A stretch of DNA of 64,000 nt from an uncultured Butyricicoccus sp. (GCA_944384745.1 CALWUO010000003.1:62001-126000), one strand, 5' to 3'. Positions 17,313 through 26,460 are shown, counted from the stretch's first letter. The notes: generated by a model not told the origin, from the sequence alone. Translations and numbers: made by a program.

Positions 17313-18807
17313 GATGATTTTCCTCCAGTAAAGCGGCAATCATCGCATCAATTGTCGCATTATTTGCAATTTTAGTTTTCATACCATAAAATTCAGCTTT
17401 TTTAGCTGTTTGTTTACCAATACATAACGCTGTAAAGTTAGTATACTTGTCAAGTTTTATACTTTCCACAAAACCAGTTATAGTTGATGCACTTGTAAAG
17501 GTTATTATATTTACAGAATTATTCTTAATTAACTCTTTTAACATTTCTGACTTATTACAGCAGTATTCTGTTCTATAAGTAGCTATATCTGAAAAACTTA
17601 TATTTTTTTCTTCAAGAGCCTTTGTAAGTTCTTTTGAACCGTCTTTAGCTCTTAAAATCAACACAGACGAATTACTATTTAATTTATCTGCAAGCAGTTT
17701 TCCAAGATGTTCACTGTCATAGATTTCTGGCATTAAATCGGCAGATATGCCATATTTTTTTAACTCCTTAGCTGTACCAGAGCCAATAACAGCAAATTTG
17801 CAATTATAAAAAACCCTTAAATCTTTGTTTACTTTTTCAAGGGCTTCAACCATAGCTGAAACACCAGCAGGACTTGTTAAAACAACATAATCATAATTAT
17901 TTTCTAATGCAATATTAAATTTATCTTTATCTATTTCATTGATAGTTTGTATGCAAGGATATTCAATGACATTTGCACCAAGTCTGCGAAGCTTTTCGGA
18001 CAAAGTTCCTATTCTCTCTTTAGGGCGTGTTACAACCACTGTTTTACCATATAAAGGTTGTTTTGAAAACCAATCAAGAGAATTAGATAATTTACAAACC
18101 TCACCTACAACAATAATAGATGGACTTTTAAAATTTAATTCATTAACTTTCTGACTTATATTTGATAAATCTGATATAATCTTTCTTTGTGTTGAACGTG
18201 TACCATTTTCTATAACAGCAGCAGGCATATTTTTTTCCATGCCAGCATTTATAAGCCCTTGTGTAACATCATGAATTGATGAAAGTCCCATTAAAAATAC
18301 AAGCGTACCTTTTAATTTAACTAAACTTTCAAAGTCAATTTCTAATTTTTTACCCGCTTTGGCATGTGCAGTTATTATATGAACAGATGAGCAAAAATCC
18401 CTATGTGTAACTGGTATACCAGCATATGCAGGGGCAGCAATAGCACTTGTTACACCAGATACAACTTCAAATGGTATATTATTTGATAGTAAATACTCAC
18501 ATTCTTCCCCACCTCTGCCAAAAAGGAAACAGTCTCCACCTTTTAAGCGAACAACATTTTTACATTCTTTAGCTTTATCAACTAAAATTTGATTTATTTC
18601 ATTTTGTGGGACTGGGTGATGATTATTTTTTTTACCAACATCTATTTTTTCAGCCTTTTCTGGTATGCTATCTAAAATATCTTGCTCAACCAATCGGTCA
18701 AAAACCACAACATCAGCCTGTTGTAATGCATTAAATCCTCTTAAAGTCATTAAATCAAGACCGCTTGGACCAGCTCCTACAAGTGTTACTTTTCCAACTT
18801 TCAACAT
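17305..18807 (-). CDS. cobA-hemD: Fused uroporphyrinogen-III C-methyltransferase (CobA) and uroporphyrinogen-III synthase (HemD)
   Basis: This 500-residue fusion makes uroporphyrinogen III from hydroxymethylbilane and methylates it twice to precorrin-2. The N-terminal SAM-dependent tetrapyrrole methylase (about residues 1-240) has VGAGPSGLDLMTLRG, RLKGGDCFLFGRGGEE and the PVTHRDF site. The C-terminal HemD domain (about 250-490) starts at GKTVVVTRPKERIG and carries VVLTSPAGVSAM and TFTSASTITGF. Such fusions are common in Clostridia and direct uroporphyrinogen III to corrinoids and siroheme. It overlaps hemC by 7 bases and hemB by 8. Confidence 0.95.
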   Translation of the reverse strand: MLKVGKVTLVGAGPSGLDLMTLRGFNALQQADVVVFDRLVEQDILDSIPEKAEKIDVGKKNNHHPVPQNEINQILVDKAKECKNVVRLKGGDCFLFGRGGEECEYLLSNNIPFEVVSGVTSAIAAPAYAGIPVTHRDFCSSVHIITAHAKAGKKLEIDFESLVKLKGTLVFLMGLSSIHDVTQGLINAGMEKNMPAAVIENGTRSTQRKIISDLSNISQKVNELNFKSPSIIVVGEVCKLSNSLDWFSKQPLYGKTVVVTRPKERIGTLSEKLRRLGANVIEYPCIQTINEIDKDKFNIALENNYDYVVLTSPAGVSAMVEALEKVNKDLRVFYNCKFAVIGSGTAKELKKYGISADLMPEIYDSEHLGKLLADKLNSNSSVLILRAKDGSKELTKALEEKNISFSDIATYRTEYCCNKSEMLKELIKNNSVNIITFTSASTITGFVESIKLDKYTNFTALCIGKQTAKKAEFYGMKTKIANNATIDAMIAALLEENHHV

Positions 18808-19661
18808 TGCACCTCCTTTTTTATTTGTTGTGCAAGTTTTATTCCTAACTGTCTAGCATTACCTATATTTTCAACACCAGATTTATAAATAATTTTGCTT
18901 TCATCTTCAGATGAATACATAACTTTTAGATTTATCTTGTTTTCATTTACTGTTGCATATGCGGCTATTGGAGAAAAACAACCTCCGCCAAATTCTGTTA
19001 TAAATGCTCGTTCGGCTGTTGCACATAATTCAGATTTAACATCATTTACATCTTTTAATATATCTGTAAATGTATTTTCTTTTCCTTGAATTGCTAATAT
19101 TCCCTGACCTGCGGCTGGTAAAATCTCATTTATTGAAAAATATTTTGATATTCTATCCTGTAAACCTAAACGATGTAATCCAGCGGCTGCCAAAACAAGC
19201 GCCGAATATTCTCCATTATCAAGTTTTTTTAAACGTGTTTGAATATTTCCCCTAACAGGTTTGATTTCCATATCAGGAAAAAGACGTTTTAACTGCACGC
19301 GACGTCTAGCACTAGAACAACCAATTGGCTTTTTAGCGTCTAAACTGTCAATATTTTCAGGTAAAACAAGTACATCTCTAGCGTCTTCACGTTTTGAATA
19401 TGCAATAAGCGGAAAACCCTTAGGCTGCTCCATTGGCACATCTTTTAAACTATGAACAGTTAAATCAACTTCACCAGATATTAAAGCTCTATCAAGTTCT
19501 TTGACAAAAAGACCTTTTCCACCAACTTTATCAAGCGTACGGTCTAAAATCATATCACCAGTTGTTTTCATTGTGACAAGTTCACAAGGTATATTCAGCT
19601 TTTTTATAACTTCTTCAGCTTGAATTATAGCAAGTTTACTATCTCTACTTCCAATTTTCAT
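18801..19661 (-). CDS. hemC: Hydroxymethylbilane synthase (porphobilinogen deaminase)
   Basis: This 286-residue enzyme polymerises four porphobilinogens into hydroxymethylbilane. The dipyrromethane-cofactor cysteine is in EFGGGCFSPIAAYA near residue 229. The N-terminal GSRDSKLAIIQAE, DLTVHSLKDVP near residue 75 and ARRRVQLKRLFPD near 118 match the family. It is slightly shorter than E. coli HemC, as in other Firmicutes. The ATG overlaps the cbiJ-sirC stop by 4 bases. Confidence 0.96.
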   Translation of the reverse strand: MKIGSRDSKLAIIQAEEVIKKLNIPCELVTMKTTGDMILDRTLDKVGGKGLFVKELDRALISGEVDLTVHSLKDVPMEQPKGFPLIAYSKREDARDVLVLPENIDSLDAKKPIGCSSARRRVQLKRLFPDMEIKPVRGNIQTRLKKLDNGEYSALVLAAAGLHRLGLQDRISKYFSINEILPAAGQGILAIQGKENTFTDILKDVNDVKSELCATAERAFITEFGGGCFSPIAAYATVNENKINLKVMYSSEDESKIIYKSGVENIGNARQLGIKLAQQIKKEVQC

Positions 19662-20833
19662 TCATTCACCTCCAATAAATTGCGAATTTTTTTTGCCATA
19701 GCTGATACTGCGGTATGATTTTTACCATTTGAAACTAAACCAATATTTAAAATATCATTTTGACATATTGCAGGGAAAAAGAAAGAACTTTCTTCAAAAC
19801 AGTCAGCCACACTTACAGGTATATTTTTTTTACAACAATCAATATATATTTTATGATTGATTTCCCTGTTGTCTGTTGCGACAATTACTAAATTTATATC
19901 ATTTAAATCATTTTCACTATATGGCTTAATTGCAACATCTTCTATATTAGCACGATTTTCTATTGCAACTATTGTTATATTAGCACCAAAACGCTTTAAA
20001 ACCTCAAATCTACGTTTTGCGATTTTTCCAGCTCCAACAATTAAAACATTTTTATTGACAAGTGATATAAACATAGGAAAACGAGGATATTCTTTTAATT
20101 TTAGAATTTCATCTTTAATCTGTTCCAAAGTTAAACCATTTTCAGCTAGAGGGCGTTCAATCATAAGCATCTTTACATTAGTTTTTTCAGCAGCTTTCTG
20201 TTTTTCATCAAAACCGCCAGATTTTCCAGTGTCCTTAGTTACAAGAATTTTAGCGTTTACTTGTTTTAACATTTGAACATTCATTTCATATGAAAAAGGA
20301 CCTTGCATTGCAATAATATGTGAACCTTTAAAACCTAATTCCTCGCATCTTTGTAAAACAGATGAAGTTGGAAGTACACGAACAAACAATCTTTCTTGAT
20401 AATTTGGAATTTTTGTATAAGCTTCAAGCTCTTTGCTACCAGTTGTTAAAAAAACATTTCCACTATTATTGCAAATCCATTTTACAGCATCTTCTGTATT
20501 TTTTACAGATATAATATTATCATTATGCAAAATACTTTCTCTTAGAAATCTAAGGTATTTAGCATTTTTTTGTTCACATACAGTTTTAATATTTAAAGTT
20601 ACTTCCTTTGCATATGGGTGTGTACAGTCAATAACACATGTATCATTATTTATAATTTCAGCCATTTGTGAAGCATCTAATATACCGATATGAACATTTA
20701 TTCCTTTCATTTTAGGCATTACTTGTTCACCGTATTCAGTAGCAACATACACATCAGCATTTATATTTTGTTGGCTTAACCATTGACAAAGTTTATTTCC
20801 ATCACTTGTACCTGAAAAAACTACTAATTTCAT
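19658..20833 (-). CDS. cbiJ-sirC: Fusion of cobalt-precorrin-6A reductase (CbiJ) and precorrin-2 dehydrogenase (SirC)
   Basis: This 391-residue protein has two domains that are usually separate. Residues 1-245 are CbiJ/CobK: FSGTSDGNKLCQWL, CVIDCTHPYAKEV near 65, FLTTGSKELEAY near 125 and AMQGPFSYEMN near 175. After residue 250 a SirC/Met8-type domain begins, with the Rossmann motif VLIVGAGKIAKRRFEVL, VIVATDNREIN near 320 and VSVADCFEESSFFFPA near 345. It would act at two points of the pathway: precorrin-2 to sirohydrochlorin before CbiK, and ring reduction late on. The SirC half is about 140 residues and lacks a full C-terminal chelatase domain; CbiK supplies cobalt insertion. Confidence 0.9.
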   Translation of the reverse strand: MKLVVFSGTSDGNKLCQWLSQQNINADVYVATEYGEQVMPKMKGINVHIGILDASQMAEIINNDTCVIDCTHPYAKEVTLNIKTVCEQKNAKYLRFLRESILHNDNIISVKNTEDAVKWICNNSGNVFLTTGSKELEAYTKIPNYQERLFVRVLPTSSVLQRCEELGFKGSHIIAMQGPFSYEMNVQMLKQVNAKILVTKDTGKSGGFDEKQKAAEKTNVKMLMIERPLAENGLTLEQIKDEILKLKEYPRFPMFISLVNKNVLIVGAGKIAKRRFEVLKRFGANITIVAIENRANIEDVAIKPYSENDLNDINLVIVATDNREINHKIYIDCCKKNIPVSVADCFEESSFFFPAICQNDILNIGLVSNGKNHTAVSAMAKKIRNLLEVNE

Positions 20834-21558
20834 ACTCCACGATAGCCCCTTGATGTAACCATTTTACCAGAAATAACTTTAGTACGAGAATTTCCAATAA
20901 AAACAGTTGTTAACATATCAACTTGTGTGTCACGCAGCTTTTCAAGTGTCATAAGTTCAGAACTTTCCTCTTCTCTTCCTATATTTCTAACAATTCCACA
21001 TATTGTTTTAGGAGGCTGGAACTCTAAAATCATATCACAAACACGTTTTAAATGGTCAACTCGTTTTTTGCTCGCTGGATTATATAATACTATGCAAAAA
21101 TCACCTTGTGCAGCACATTTAACACGTTTTTCTATAACTTCCCAAGGTGTAAGCAAATCGGAAAGAGAAATAACAACAAAATCACATGTAAGAGGTGAAC
21201 CAAGCAAAGCACCTCCAGAACAAGCAGCAGTTATACCAGATATAACTTCAATTTCTATCTGTGGATAATTTTCGCATATTTCAAACATAAGACCTGCCAT
21301 ACCATAAACACCTGCATCACCAGATGAAATAACAGCAACAGTTTTTCCGTTAAGTGCAGCATCTCTTGCCGCAGTACAGCGGTCAACTTCTTTCATCATG
21401 CCAGTTTGTATGCGTTCTTTACCTACTATTAAGTTTTCAATTAAATCAAGATATAAATTGTAACCTGCTACACAATCACATTTTTCTAATGCACGAATTG
21501 CACGAAGTGTCATTTGTTCTTCGCCAGCAGGACCAATTCCTATAATATATAATTTCAT
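20830..21558 (-). CDS. cbiH: Cobalt-precorrin-3B C17-methyltransferase CbiH
   Basis: This 242-residue SAM-dependent tetrapyrrole methylase starts with IGIGPAGEEQMTLRA, followed by VISSGDAGVYGMAG near residue 78, ISGITAACSGGALLG and SDLLTPWEVIEKR, which mark the CbiH/CobJ branch that contracts the ring. The length is that of a single-domain enzyme without the C-terminal extension of some CbiH proteins. The start overlaps the cbiJ-sirC region by ATGA spacing, and hemA ends 2 bases upstream. Confidence 0.93.
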   Translation of the reverse strand: MKLYIIGIGPAGEEQMTLRAIRALEKCDCVAGYNLYLDLIENLIVGKERIQTGMMKEVDRCTAARDAALNGKTVAVISSGDAGVYGMAGLMFEICENYPQIEIEVISGITAACSGGALLGSPLTCDFVVISLSDLLTPWEVIEKRVKCAAQGDFCIVLYNPASKKRVDHLKRVCDMILEFQPPKTICGIVRNIGREEESSELMTLEKLRDTQVDMLTTVFIGNSRTKVISGKMVTSRGYRGV

Positions 21559-21560
21559 AT

Positions 21561-22745
21561 TTATAATCCCTTCTTAATGTGATTTAAGCATTGTAAAAGT
21601 CTATCTTGATTTATAGAATTTTTCATGCCATTTAATAACAAATCAACTGTTTTATTAACTGAAAGCTCTATCAAACTATCTATATCATTATCTTGTTTAA
21701 AATCATCATATTGTTTGTCAAAATGAACACGTTTTGTTATATCATCTTTTATCTGTGCAATTATAGGCAATGCAATACGATAATTATTCCAAGCATAAAA
21801 ATCAGAGATTTCTTTTTCTAAAATTTTGTTTGCGTGTTCCAGTTCTTCTTTATTTTCATTATTAAGAGTACCCAAATTGTCCAAATTCCAAACGGTTGCT
21901 AACTGGTTAATTTTAGAGTCAATATCCCTAGGCATTGCAAGGTCAATAAAAAGTTTTGGTAATTTATCAAGTTCTAAAAGTTTTTCATATGTAATTGTGC
22001 AATGAGGACTTGTAGTTGCACTACAAACCAAATCAACACCATTTATTAAATTAAATCTATCATCATATGGGTGAGTTTTACATTTTGCTGGGACTATGGT
22101 TTGACCATGTCGATAAGTTCTAAGGGTTATGGTAACATCGCAATTTTGCTCTACAAGAAGCGAAGCTGTAAGTCTACCCATTTCGCCATTTCCAATTACA
22201 ACCGCTTTTTTACCAGATAAATCACCAAAAAAATCTTTTGCCATTTGTACACTTTTTGCAGCAGCAGATGGCGGAACAGAATAAAATCTAGTTTCGGTTT
22301 TAACTCGCTTTCCAGCGGTTATGGCTCTACGAAATAATGTTTCAAGCACGTTATCAAGTGTTTTTGAATTTCTTGCGAGTTGCATAGCCGTTTTAACTTG
22401 GCTTACAATCTGGTCGTCACCGAAAATCTGAGATTGTAGACCAGAAGCAACTTCCATTAAATGTCTTATAGCGTCATCATTATATCTTGATATTGCACAA
22501 TCTAAATAATCATTTTTATTTAAATTTGCAGCATTTGAAAGTAAATCTAGTGCATCAATATTTTTTTCTGTATGTAAATAGAGTTCAGTTCGATTGCAAG
22601 TTGCAAGTAAAGCACAAGCAAGCACATTTTCTCCCTTTACAAGCTTAGGTAATATGTTAATCACTTGATTTTGCGTAAAAGAAAGTGGTTCACGTTTAGA
22701 AATATCAGCCTTGTGAAAATCAATTCCTATCATTTGTATGTTCAA
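21561..22745 (-). CDS. hemA: Glutamyl-tRNA reductase
   Basis: This protein of about 394 residues reduces glutamyl-tRNA to glutamate-1-semialdehyde, the first step of the C5 pathway. The catalytic cysteine is in LLATCNRTELYLH near residue 46. FGDDQIVSQVK, the NADP-binding AVVIGNGEMGRLTASLL near 185 and the C-terminal dimerisation region are present. I chose a TTG start at 22745 (MNIQMIGIDFHK) because it gives a TTGA overlap with the cbiG stop and follows GGGAG by 8 bases. A GTG five codons earlier and an ATG four codons later are alternatives. Confidence 0.93.
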   Translation of the reverse strand: MNIQMIGIDFHKADISKREPLSFTQNQVINILPKLVKGENVLACALLATCNRTELYLHTEKNIDALDLLSNAANLNKNDYLDCAISRYNDDAIRHLMEVASGLQSQIFGDDQIVSQVKTAMQLARNSKTLDNVLETLFRRAITAGKRVKTETRFYSVPPSAAAKSVQMAKDFFGDLSGKKAVVIGNGEMGRLTASLLVEQNCDVTITLRTYRHGQTIVPAKCKTHPYDDRFNLINGVDLVCSATTSPHCTITYEKLLELDKLPKLFIDLAMPRDIDSKINQLATVWNLDNLGTLNNENKEELEHANKILEKEISDFYAWNNYRIALPIIAQIKDDITKRVHFDKQYDDFKQDNDIDSLIELSVNKTVDLLLNGMKNSINQDRLLQCLNHIKKGL

Positions 22746-23749
22746 AATTTCATCTCCCACTTTTCTTTAGCTATGGCAACTGTAACGCCATTATATGATA
22801 GTTTTTTACATATTAAATCATAATTTTTAGCACTTAAAACCGCAGACCGTTCACATACATTATCTACATTTACAGTTTTTTTAACAAATTCGGATTTTGT
22901 AAATTCACCATCTAAACTATTCAACTCATCAGCTGTAAAAGTTTTAAATGGCAAATTATTTTCTCTGCAAAATGATAAAATTCCAGTTTCATATTGTTTT
23001 ATATCTATTGAGGAAACCGAGCAAATCGCACGAATATCAATATTATATTTATTTAAAGCTATTTGTATAGCTTGTGAAATATTATCAAGTGATGTGTTTT
23101 TTCTGCAACCAATACCAATATGTAAGATTTTAGGTATTAAATGCAAAGTGTTTTCAAAAGGGTTTTCTTTAGCATTTAATGCTATTGTAAAGCCGTTTTT
23201 AGCAAAATCAACCATATATGTCGGTCTAACGCCTGAAAATTCACTTTTTAAGCCTATATTTTCACCTTTTAATAAAGCACCAGAAATATATTTAATTTTA
23301 TCTGGTTCAATAACAGTGCATTTATTGTTTTTAGCCCATGTGTCAACTGCAAAAACATTTCTTATATCTGTGGCGGTAGTGATAACTGGTATAGCATTTA
23401 ATTTGTCAGCAATTATATTGGTAAATTCATTTGCATTTCCTAAATGTCCAGAAAGCAAAGAAATAACAAACTTCCCTTGCTCATCTATAACTAAAATAGC
23501 AGGGTCGTATGCTTTGCCCTGTAAATAAGGTGCAATAGACCTAACAGCAATTCCAGTCGCACCAACAAAAATTATCATTTTACAATCAACCATAGATTGT
23601 TGAACCATGCGTTTAAGTGAAGTATTATCAAGTGAATTATCAATATTTCTTCTATAAATTTCTATTTTATCATTTGGAAATAGGTCTATAATTTTTTCGG
23701 CAATTTTAGCTCCATTATCAGTAAATGATATAATTTTACCCCAAATCAT
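22742..23749 (-). CDS. cbiG: Cobalt-precorrin-5A hydrolase CbiG
   Basis: This 335-residue protein opens the delta-lactone of cobalt-precorrin-5A and releases acetaldehyde, a step specific to the anaerobic pathway. The N-terminal domain carries MIIFVGATGIAVRSIAP near residue 60 and VVDE-like ILVIDEQGKFVISLLSGHLG near 85. The C-terminal CobE-like domain starts at HIGIGCRKNTS near 215. The ATGA start overlaps cbiF and the stop overlaps hemA. Confidence 0.93.
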   Translation of the reverse strand: MIWGKIISFTDNGAKIAEKIIDLFPNDKIEIYRRNIDNSLDNTSLKRMVQQSMVDCKMIIFVGATGIAVRSIAPYLQGKAYDPAILVIDEQGKFVISLLSGHLGNANEFTNIIADKLNAIPVITTATDIRNVFAVDTWAKNNKCTVIEPDKIKYISGALLKGENIGLKSEFSGVRPTYMVDFAKNGFTIALNAKENPFENTLHLIPKILHIGIGCRKNTSLDNISQAIQIALNKYNIDIRAICSVSSIDIKQYETGILSFCRENNLPFKTFTADELNSLDGEFTKSEFVKKTVNVDNVCERSAVLSAKNYDLICKKLSYNGVTVAIAKEKWEMKF

Positions 23750-24495
23750 AGACTTGCCTCACGAAATTCTGTGGTAAAAATTGGGTCATATAATTTTGAA
23801 CGATTATATTCATTTCCTAAGAAGTTACCAACAGTTATAAGTGCAGTTTTGGTTATTCCCTTGCCATCTTCTGCAAGTTTAGCAACAGTTGTATATATAA
23901 CTTTTTCATCTTTCCAAGTTGCTTTATAAACAATAGCGGCTGGAGTATCTTCAGAATATCCGCCATCAATCAAACGTTTTGAAAGCTCTTGTAATTTTCC
24001 CGCTGATAAAAAAATTACCATAGTTGCATTATGAGCCGCTAAAAGTTCAATTTTTTCCTTAGGAGGAACAGGAGTTCTTCCCTCCATACGGGTTAAAATC
24101 ACAGTTTGAGATACATCTGGAAGAGTGTATTCCGCTTTAAGTGCAGCCGCAGCACCACAAAAAGAGGATACCCCTGGACAAATTTCATATAAAATACCCT
24201 CTCTATCCAACCAATCCATTTGTTCTCTATGAGCACCATAAACACAAGGGTCACCTGTGTGTAAACGTACAACAAATTTCCCCGCTTTTTCAGCCTCAAT
24301 CATAACATGCATAACTTCTTCTAATGTCATTTTTGCACTATTATATATTTGACAAGTATCTTTTCTATCATTTAAAACTTCAGGATTTACAAGAGAACCT
24401 GCATAAACTATAACATCAGCTTTTTTTATTAAGTTTGCACCTCTTACAGTTATTAAATCTGGTGCACCACAACCAGCACCAACAAAATAAATCAT
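23746..24495 (-). CDS. cbiF: Cobalt-precorrin-4 C11-methyltransferase CbiF
   Basis: This 249-residue SAM-dependent methylase has the CbiF/CobM N-terminus VGAGCGAPDLITVRGANLI, followed by VVRLHTGDPCVYGAHREQ near residue 80 and CPGVSSFCGAAAAL near 105. The length is typical. It lies 4 bases after cbiL and overlaps cbiG by 4 bases. The start follows AAAGGAGAACTAAATTT. Confidence 0.95.
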   Translation of the reverse strand: MIYFVGAGCGAPDLITVRGANLIKKADVIVYAGSLVNPEVLNDRKDTCQIYNSAKMTLEEVMHVMIEAEKAGKFVVRLHTGDPCVYGAHREQMDWLDREGILYEICPGVSSFCGAAAALKAEYTLPDVSQTVILTRMEGRTPVPPKEKIELLAAHNATMVIFLSAGKLQELSKRLIDGGYSEDTPAAIVYKATWKDEKVIYTTVAKLAEDGKGITKTALITVGNFLGNEYNRSKLYDPIFTTEFREASL

Positions 24496-24499
24496 AAAT

Positions 24500-25189
24500 T
24501 TAGTTCTCCTTTGAAATTATAATAGAAAAATAACCTGTTGGATTATCTAAAGTATCAAGGTCAAATATAACACGTTCATCTGGCATTGTGGCACGTTCAA
24601 CAAGAGCAGAATTTTTTAGTTTTCCTTGATTTCTTAACTTTTCACGCACATCAAGTATAGATTTACCTGCTTTCATAAGCACTTTTGTTCCAGAAAGCGA
24701 AAGCCCTTCATCAGTGCTATTATGTGATGCAGGTATTATATGAAGCATTTCACTTCCCTCAACTAAAGCCATATTTAATGAAGCCGCAGCTGCACAAAAA
24801 GACGGAACACCCGCTATAATTTGAGTATTATAACCACGTTTTAATACTAAACGGTGTATATACCAATAGGTAGAATAAATACTAGGGTCACCCAAAGTTA
24901 AAAATGCTACTGTTTTACCCTCATCAAGCAAAGCACATATTTTATCAGCTGCCACTTTATGACTATTTTCCATTATTTTTTTATCTCTAGTCATAGGCAT
25001 ATCACAATATAAAATTGTTTTATCTTTAATAAACTCAGAAGCGATATTTGTAGCTGTTTTATCATTTCCATCTGATTTAGGTGCGGCAACTATATCACAT
25101 TCTTTTAAAATTTTAACTGCTTTTAATGTCATAAGCTCAGGGTCACCAGGACCAACACCTATTCCATATAAAATACCTTTATTTTTCAT
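24500..25189 (-). CDS. cbiL: Cobalt-precorrin-2 C20-methyltransferase CbiL
   Basis: This 229-residue SAM-dependent methylase acts first on the cobalt-loaded ring. GIGVGPGDPELMTLKAV near residue 10, FLTLGDPSIYSTYWY near 95 and IAGVPSFCAAAA near 125 match CbiL/CobI. It overlaps the end of cbiD by 11 bases and has AAGGAGCTGAAAA as its ribosome binding site inside cbiD. Confidence 0.94.
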   Translation of the reverse strand: MKNKGILYGIGVGPGDPELMTLKAVKILKECDIVAAPKSDGNDKTATNIASEFIKDKTILYCDMPMTRDKKIMENSHKVAADKICALLDEGKTVAFLTLGDPSIYSTYWYIHRLVLKRGYNTQIIAGVPSFCAAAASLNMALVEGSEMLHIIPASHNSTDEGLSLSGTKVLMKAGKSILDVREKLRNQGKLKNSALVERATMPDERVIFDLDTLDNPTGYFSIIISKEN

Positions 25190-26309
25190 TTTTCAGCTCC
25201 TTGCAAAGTTGTAAAGCTCCATCAGATTTTGACAAAATTCCAAACTGATTTGTAAACATTATATATTCAATCTGTATTTTATTATAAACACGCATATTCA
25301 GCCTTTTTTCTATGCTTTTACCTATGCTTTTAAGTGTAGAATTTAATAAATCCGTGCTTTTTAATATTTCTAAACATTCATCAATAGTTACTGCATTCAT
25401 CAGCCCTTCAAGTATATTATGTGATGCACCTAAAAGAGCCGCATGAGAAGTGAATATTTCCTGTCTGGCATCTGCAACAGACGAATGTGTATTCATAACA
25501 CCAGCAGCTATTTTAACAAGTTTTCCTGCATGCCCTACAAGTAAGATTTTTTTAAAACCTATATAGTTTGCATAATCAATCGCATCACCGATAAAATTAG
25601 AACATTTAACCGATTTATCAAGTTCAAGCCCTAACTTATTTTTTGCAAAATCAGCTCCATAATTACCAGGGCATAGAAAAGCGATTTTTTGACCTTGGGC
25701 ATATAATGAATTTAGTTCTAAATGAGTTGTATCCATAAGAGCTTGTTCACTCATAGGTTCTACAATACCACTTGTACCTAAAATGGATATACCATTAACA
25801 ATGCCTAAATGTTGATTATAGGTTTGTTTTGCAATTTCTTCACCATTTTCTGCACATATAATAATTGATAATCCACCAGTATAATTTACTTTTTGCATAG
25901 CAAGTTTTACTGCATTTTTAATTTGCTTTAAAGGTTTTGGGTTTATTGCAGCCGAACCTATTGGATTTGCAAGCCCTGCTTTAGTGACACGACCAACACC
26001 ATAACCACCATCTATTTTAATAATATTATCATTTGTTTTTTTTACATATGCAAAAATACGTATCCCATTTGTTATATCTGGGTCATCACCGCTATCTTTG
26101 CGAATTGCACAACTTGCAATATTATCTTCTATCTTTGCATTTTCAGGTGTAAGTGCTAAATCTATGCCTTTAGGCGTGTGAAGTGTAATTTTTTCTGGAC
26201 ATTCACCAGTAATCAACAATAAAGTAGCAGCTTGAGCCGCAGCCGCAGCACAAGAGCCTGTTGTATAACCATACCTAAGTTTTTTCCCATTTTTATAAAT
26301 AGTTTGCAT
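25179..26309 (-). CDS. cbiD: Cobalt-precorrin-5B C1-methyltransferase CbiD
   Basis: This 376-residue enzyme of the anaerobic pathway methylates C1. RYGYTTGSCAAAAAQAA near residue 12 is the family signature, and IRKDSGDDPDITNG and GYGVGRVTKAGLA follow at about 68-120. The C-terminal part carries LLVGHAGKLVKIAAG. It is the first gene of the operon, directly after the riboswitch expression platform, and its start follows AAAAGGATTTTTAA. Confidence 0.95.
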   Translation of the reverse strand: MQTIYKNGKKLRYGYTTGSCAAAAAQAATLLLITGECPEKITLHTPKGIDLALTPENAKIEDNIASCAIRKDSGDDPDITNGIRIFAYVKKTNDNIIKIDGGYGVGRVTKAGLANPIGSAAINPKPLKQIKNAVKLAMQKVNYTGGLSIIICAENGEEIAKQTYNQHLGIVNGISILGTSGIVEPMSEQALMDTTHLELNSLYAQGQKIAFLCPGNYGADFAKNKLGLELDKSVKCSNFIGDAIDYANYIGFKKILLVGHAGKLVKIAAGVMNTHSSVADARQEIFTSHAALLGASHNILEGLMNAVTIDECLEILKSTDLLNSTLKSIGKSIEKRLNMRVYNKIQIEYIMFTNQFGILSKSDGALQLCKELKNEK

Positions 26310-26321
26310 TTAAAAATCCTT

Positions 26322-26432
26322 TTAAAAAATAAAAAACACAGTTCAAAGTGTGAGTTTACACAATAAACTGTTCTGAATAAAAGCCTAAAAAACCCTAGTT
26401 TAAAATAGGGTAAAAAGCAAACACAGAACAGT
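26322..26432 (-). promoter_or_regulatory. Expression platform of the cobalamin riboswitch with two candidate terminators
   Basis: Between the aptamer and cbiD the minus strand holds two hairpins. One pairs ACCCTA with TAGGGT (26392-26411) and is followed by TTTTTT. The second (26337-26370) pairs CAGTT with AACTG and GTGT with ACAC, and is followed by TGTTTTTTATTTTTT. A further pairing of ACTGTTCTG (26424-26432) with CAGAACAGT (26367-26375) would enclose the first hairpin and use the 5' arm of the second. These alternatives suggest transcription control by antitermination; the exact partner of the aptamer is inferred. Confidence 0.6.
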
Positions 26433-26460
26433 CATCGCTCGTAACTGCTGTAAACAAAAT

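Noticed and set aside
19857..20276. 139-residue plus-strand ORF opposite cbiJ-sirC
   Set aside because: Antisense shadow of a well-supported gene; no start signal.
23094..23528. 144-residue plus-strand ORF opposite cbiG
   Set aside because: It lies wholly inside cbiG on the other strand and its composition mirrors the cbiG reading frame.
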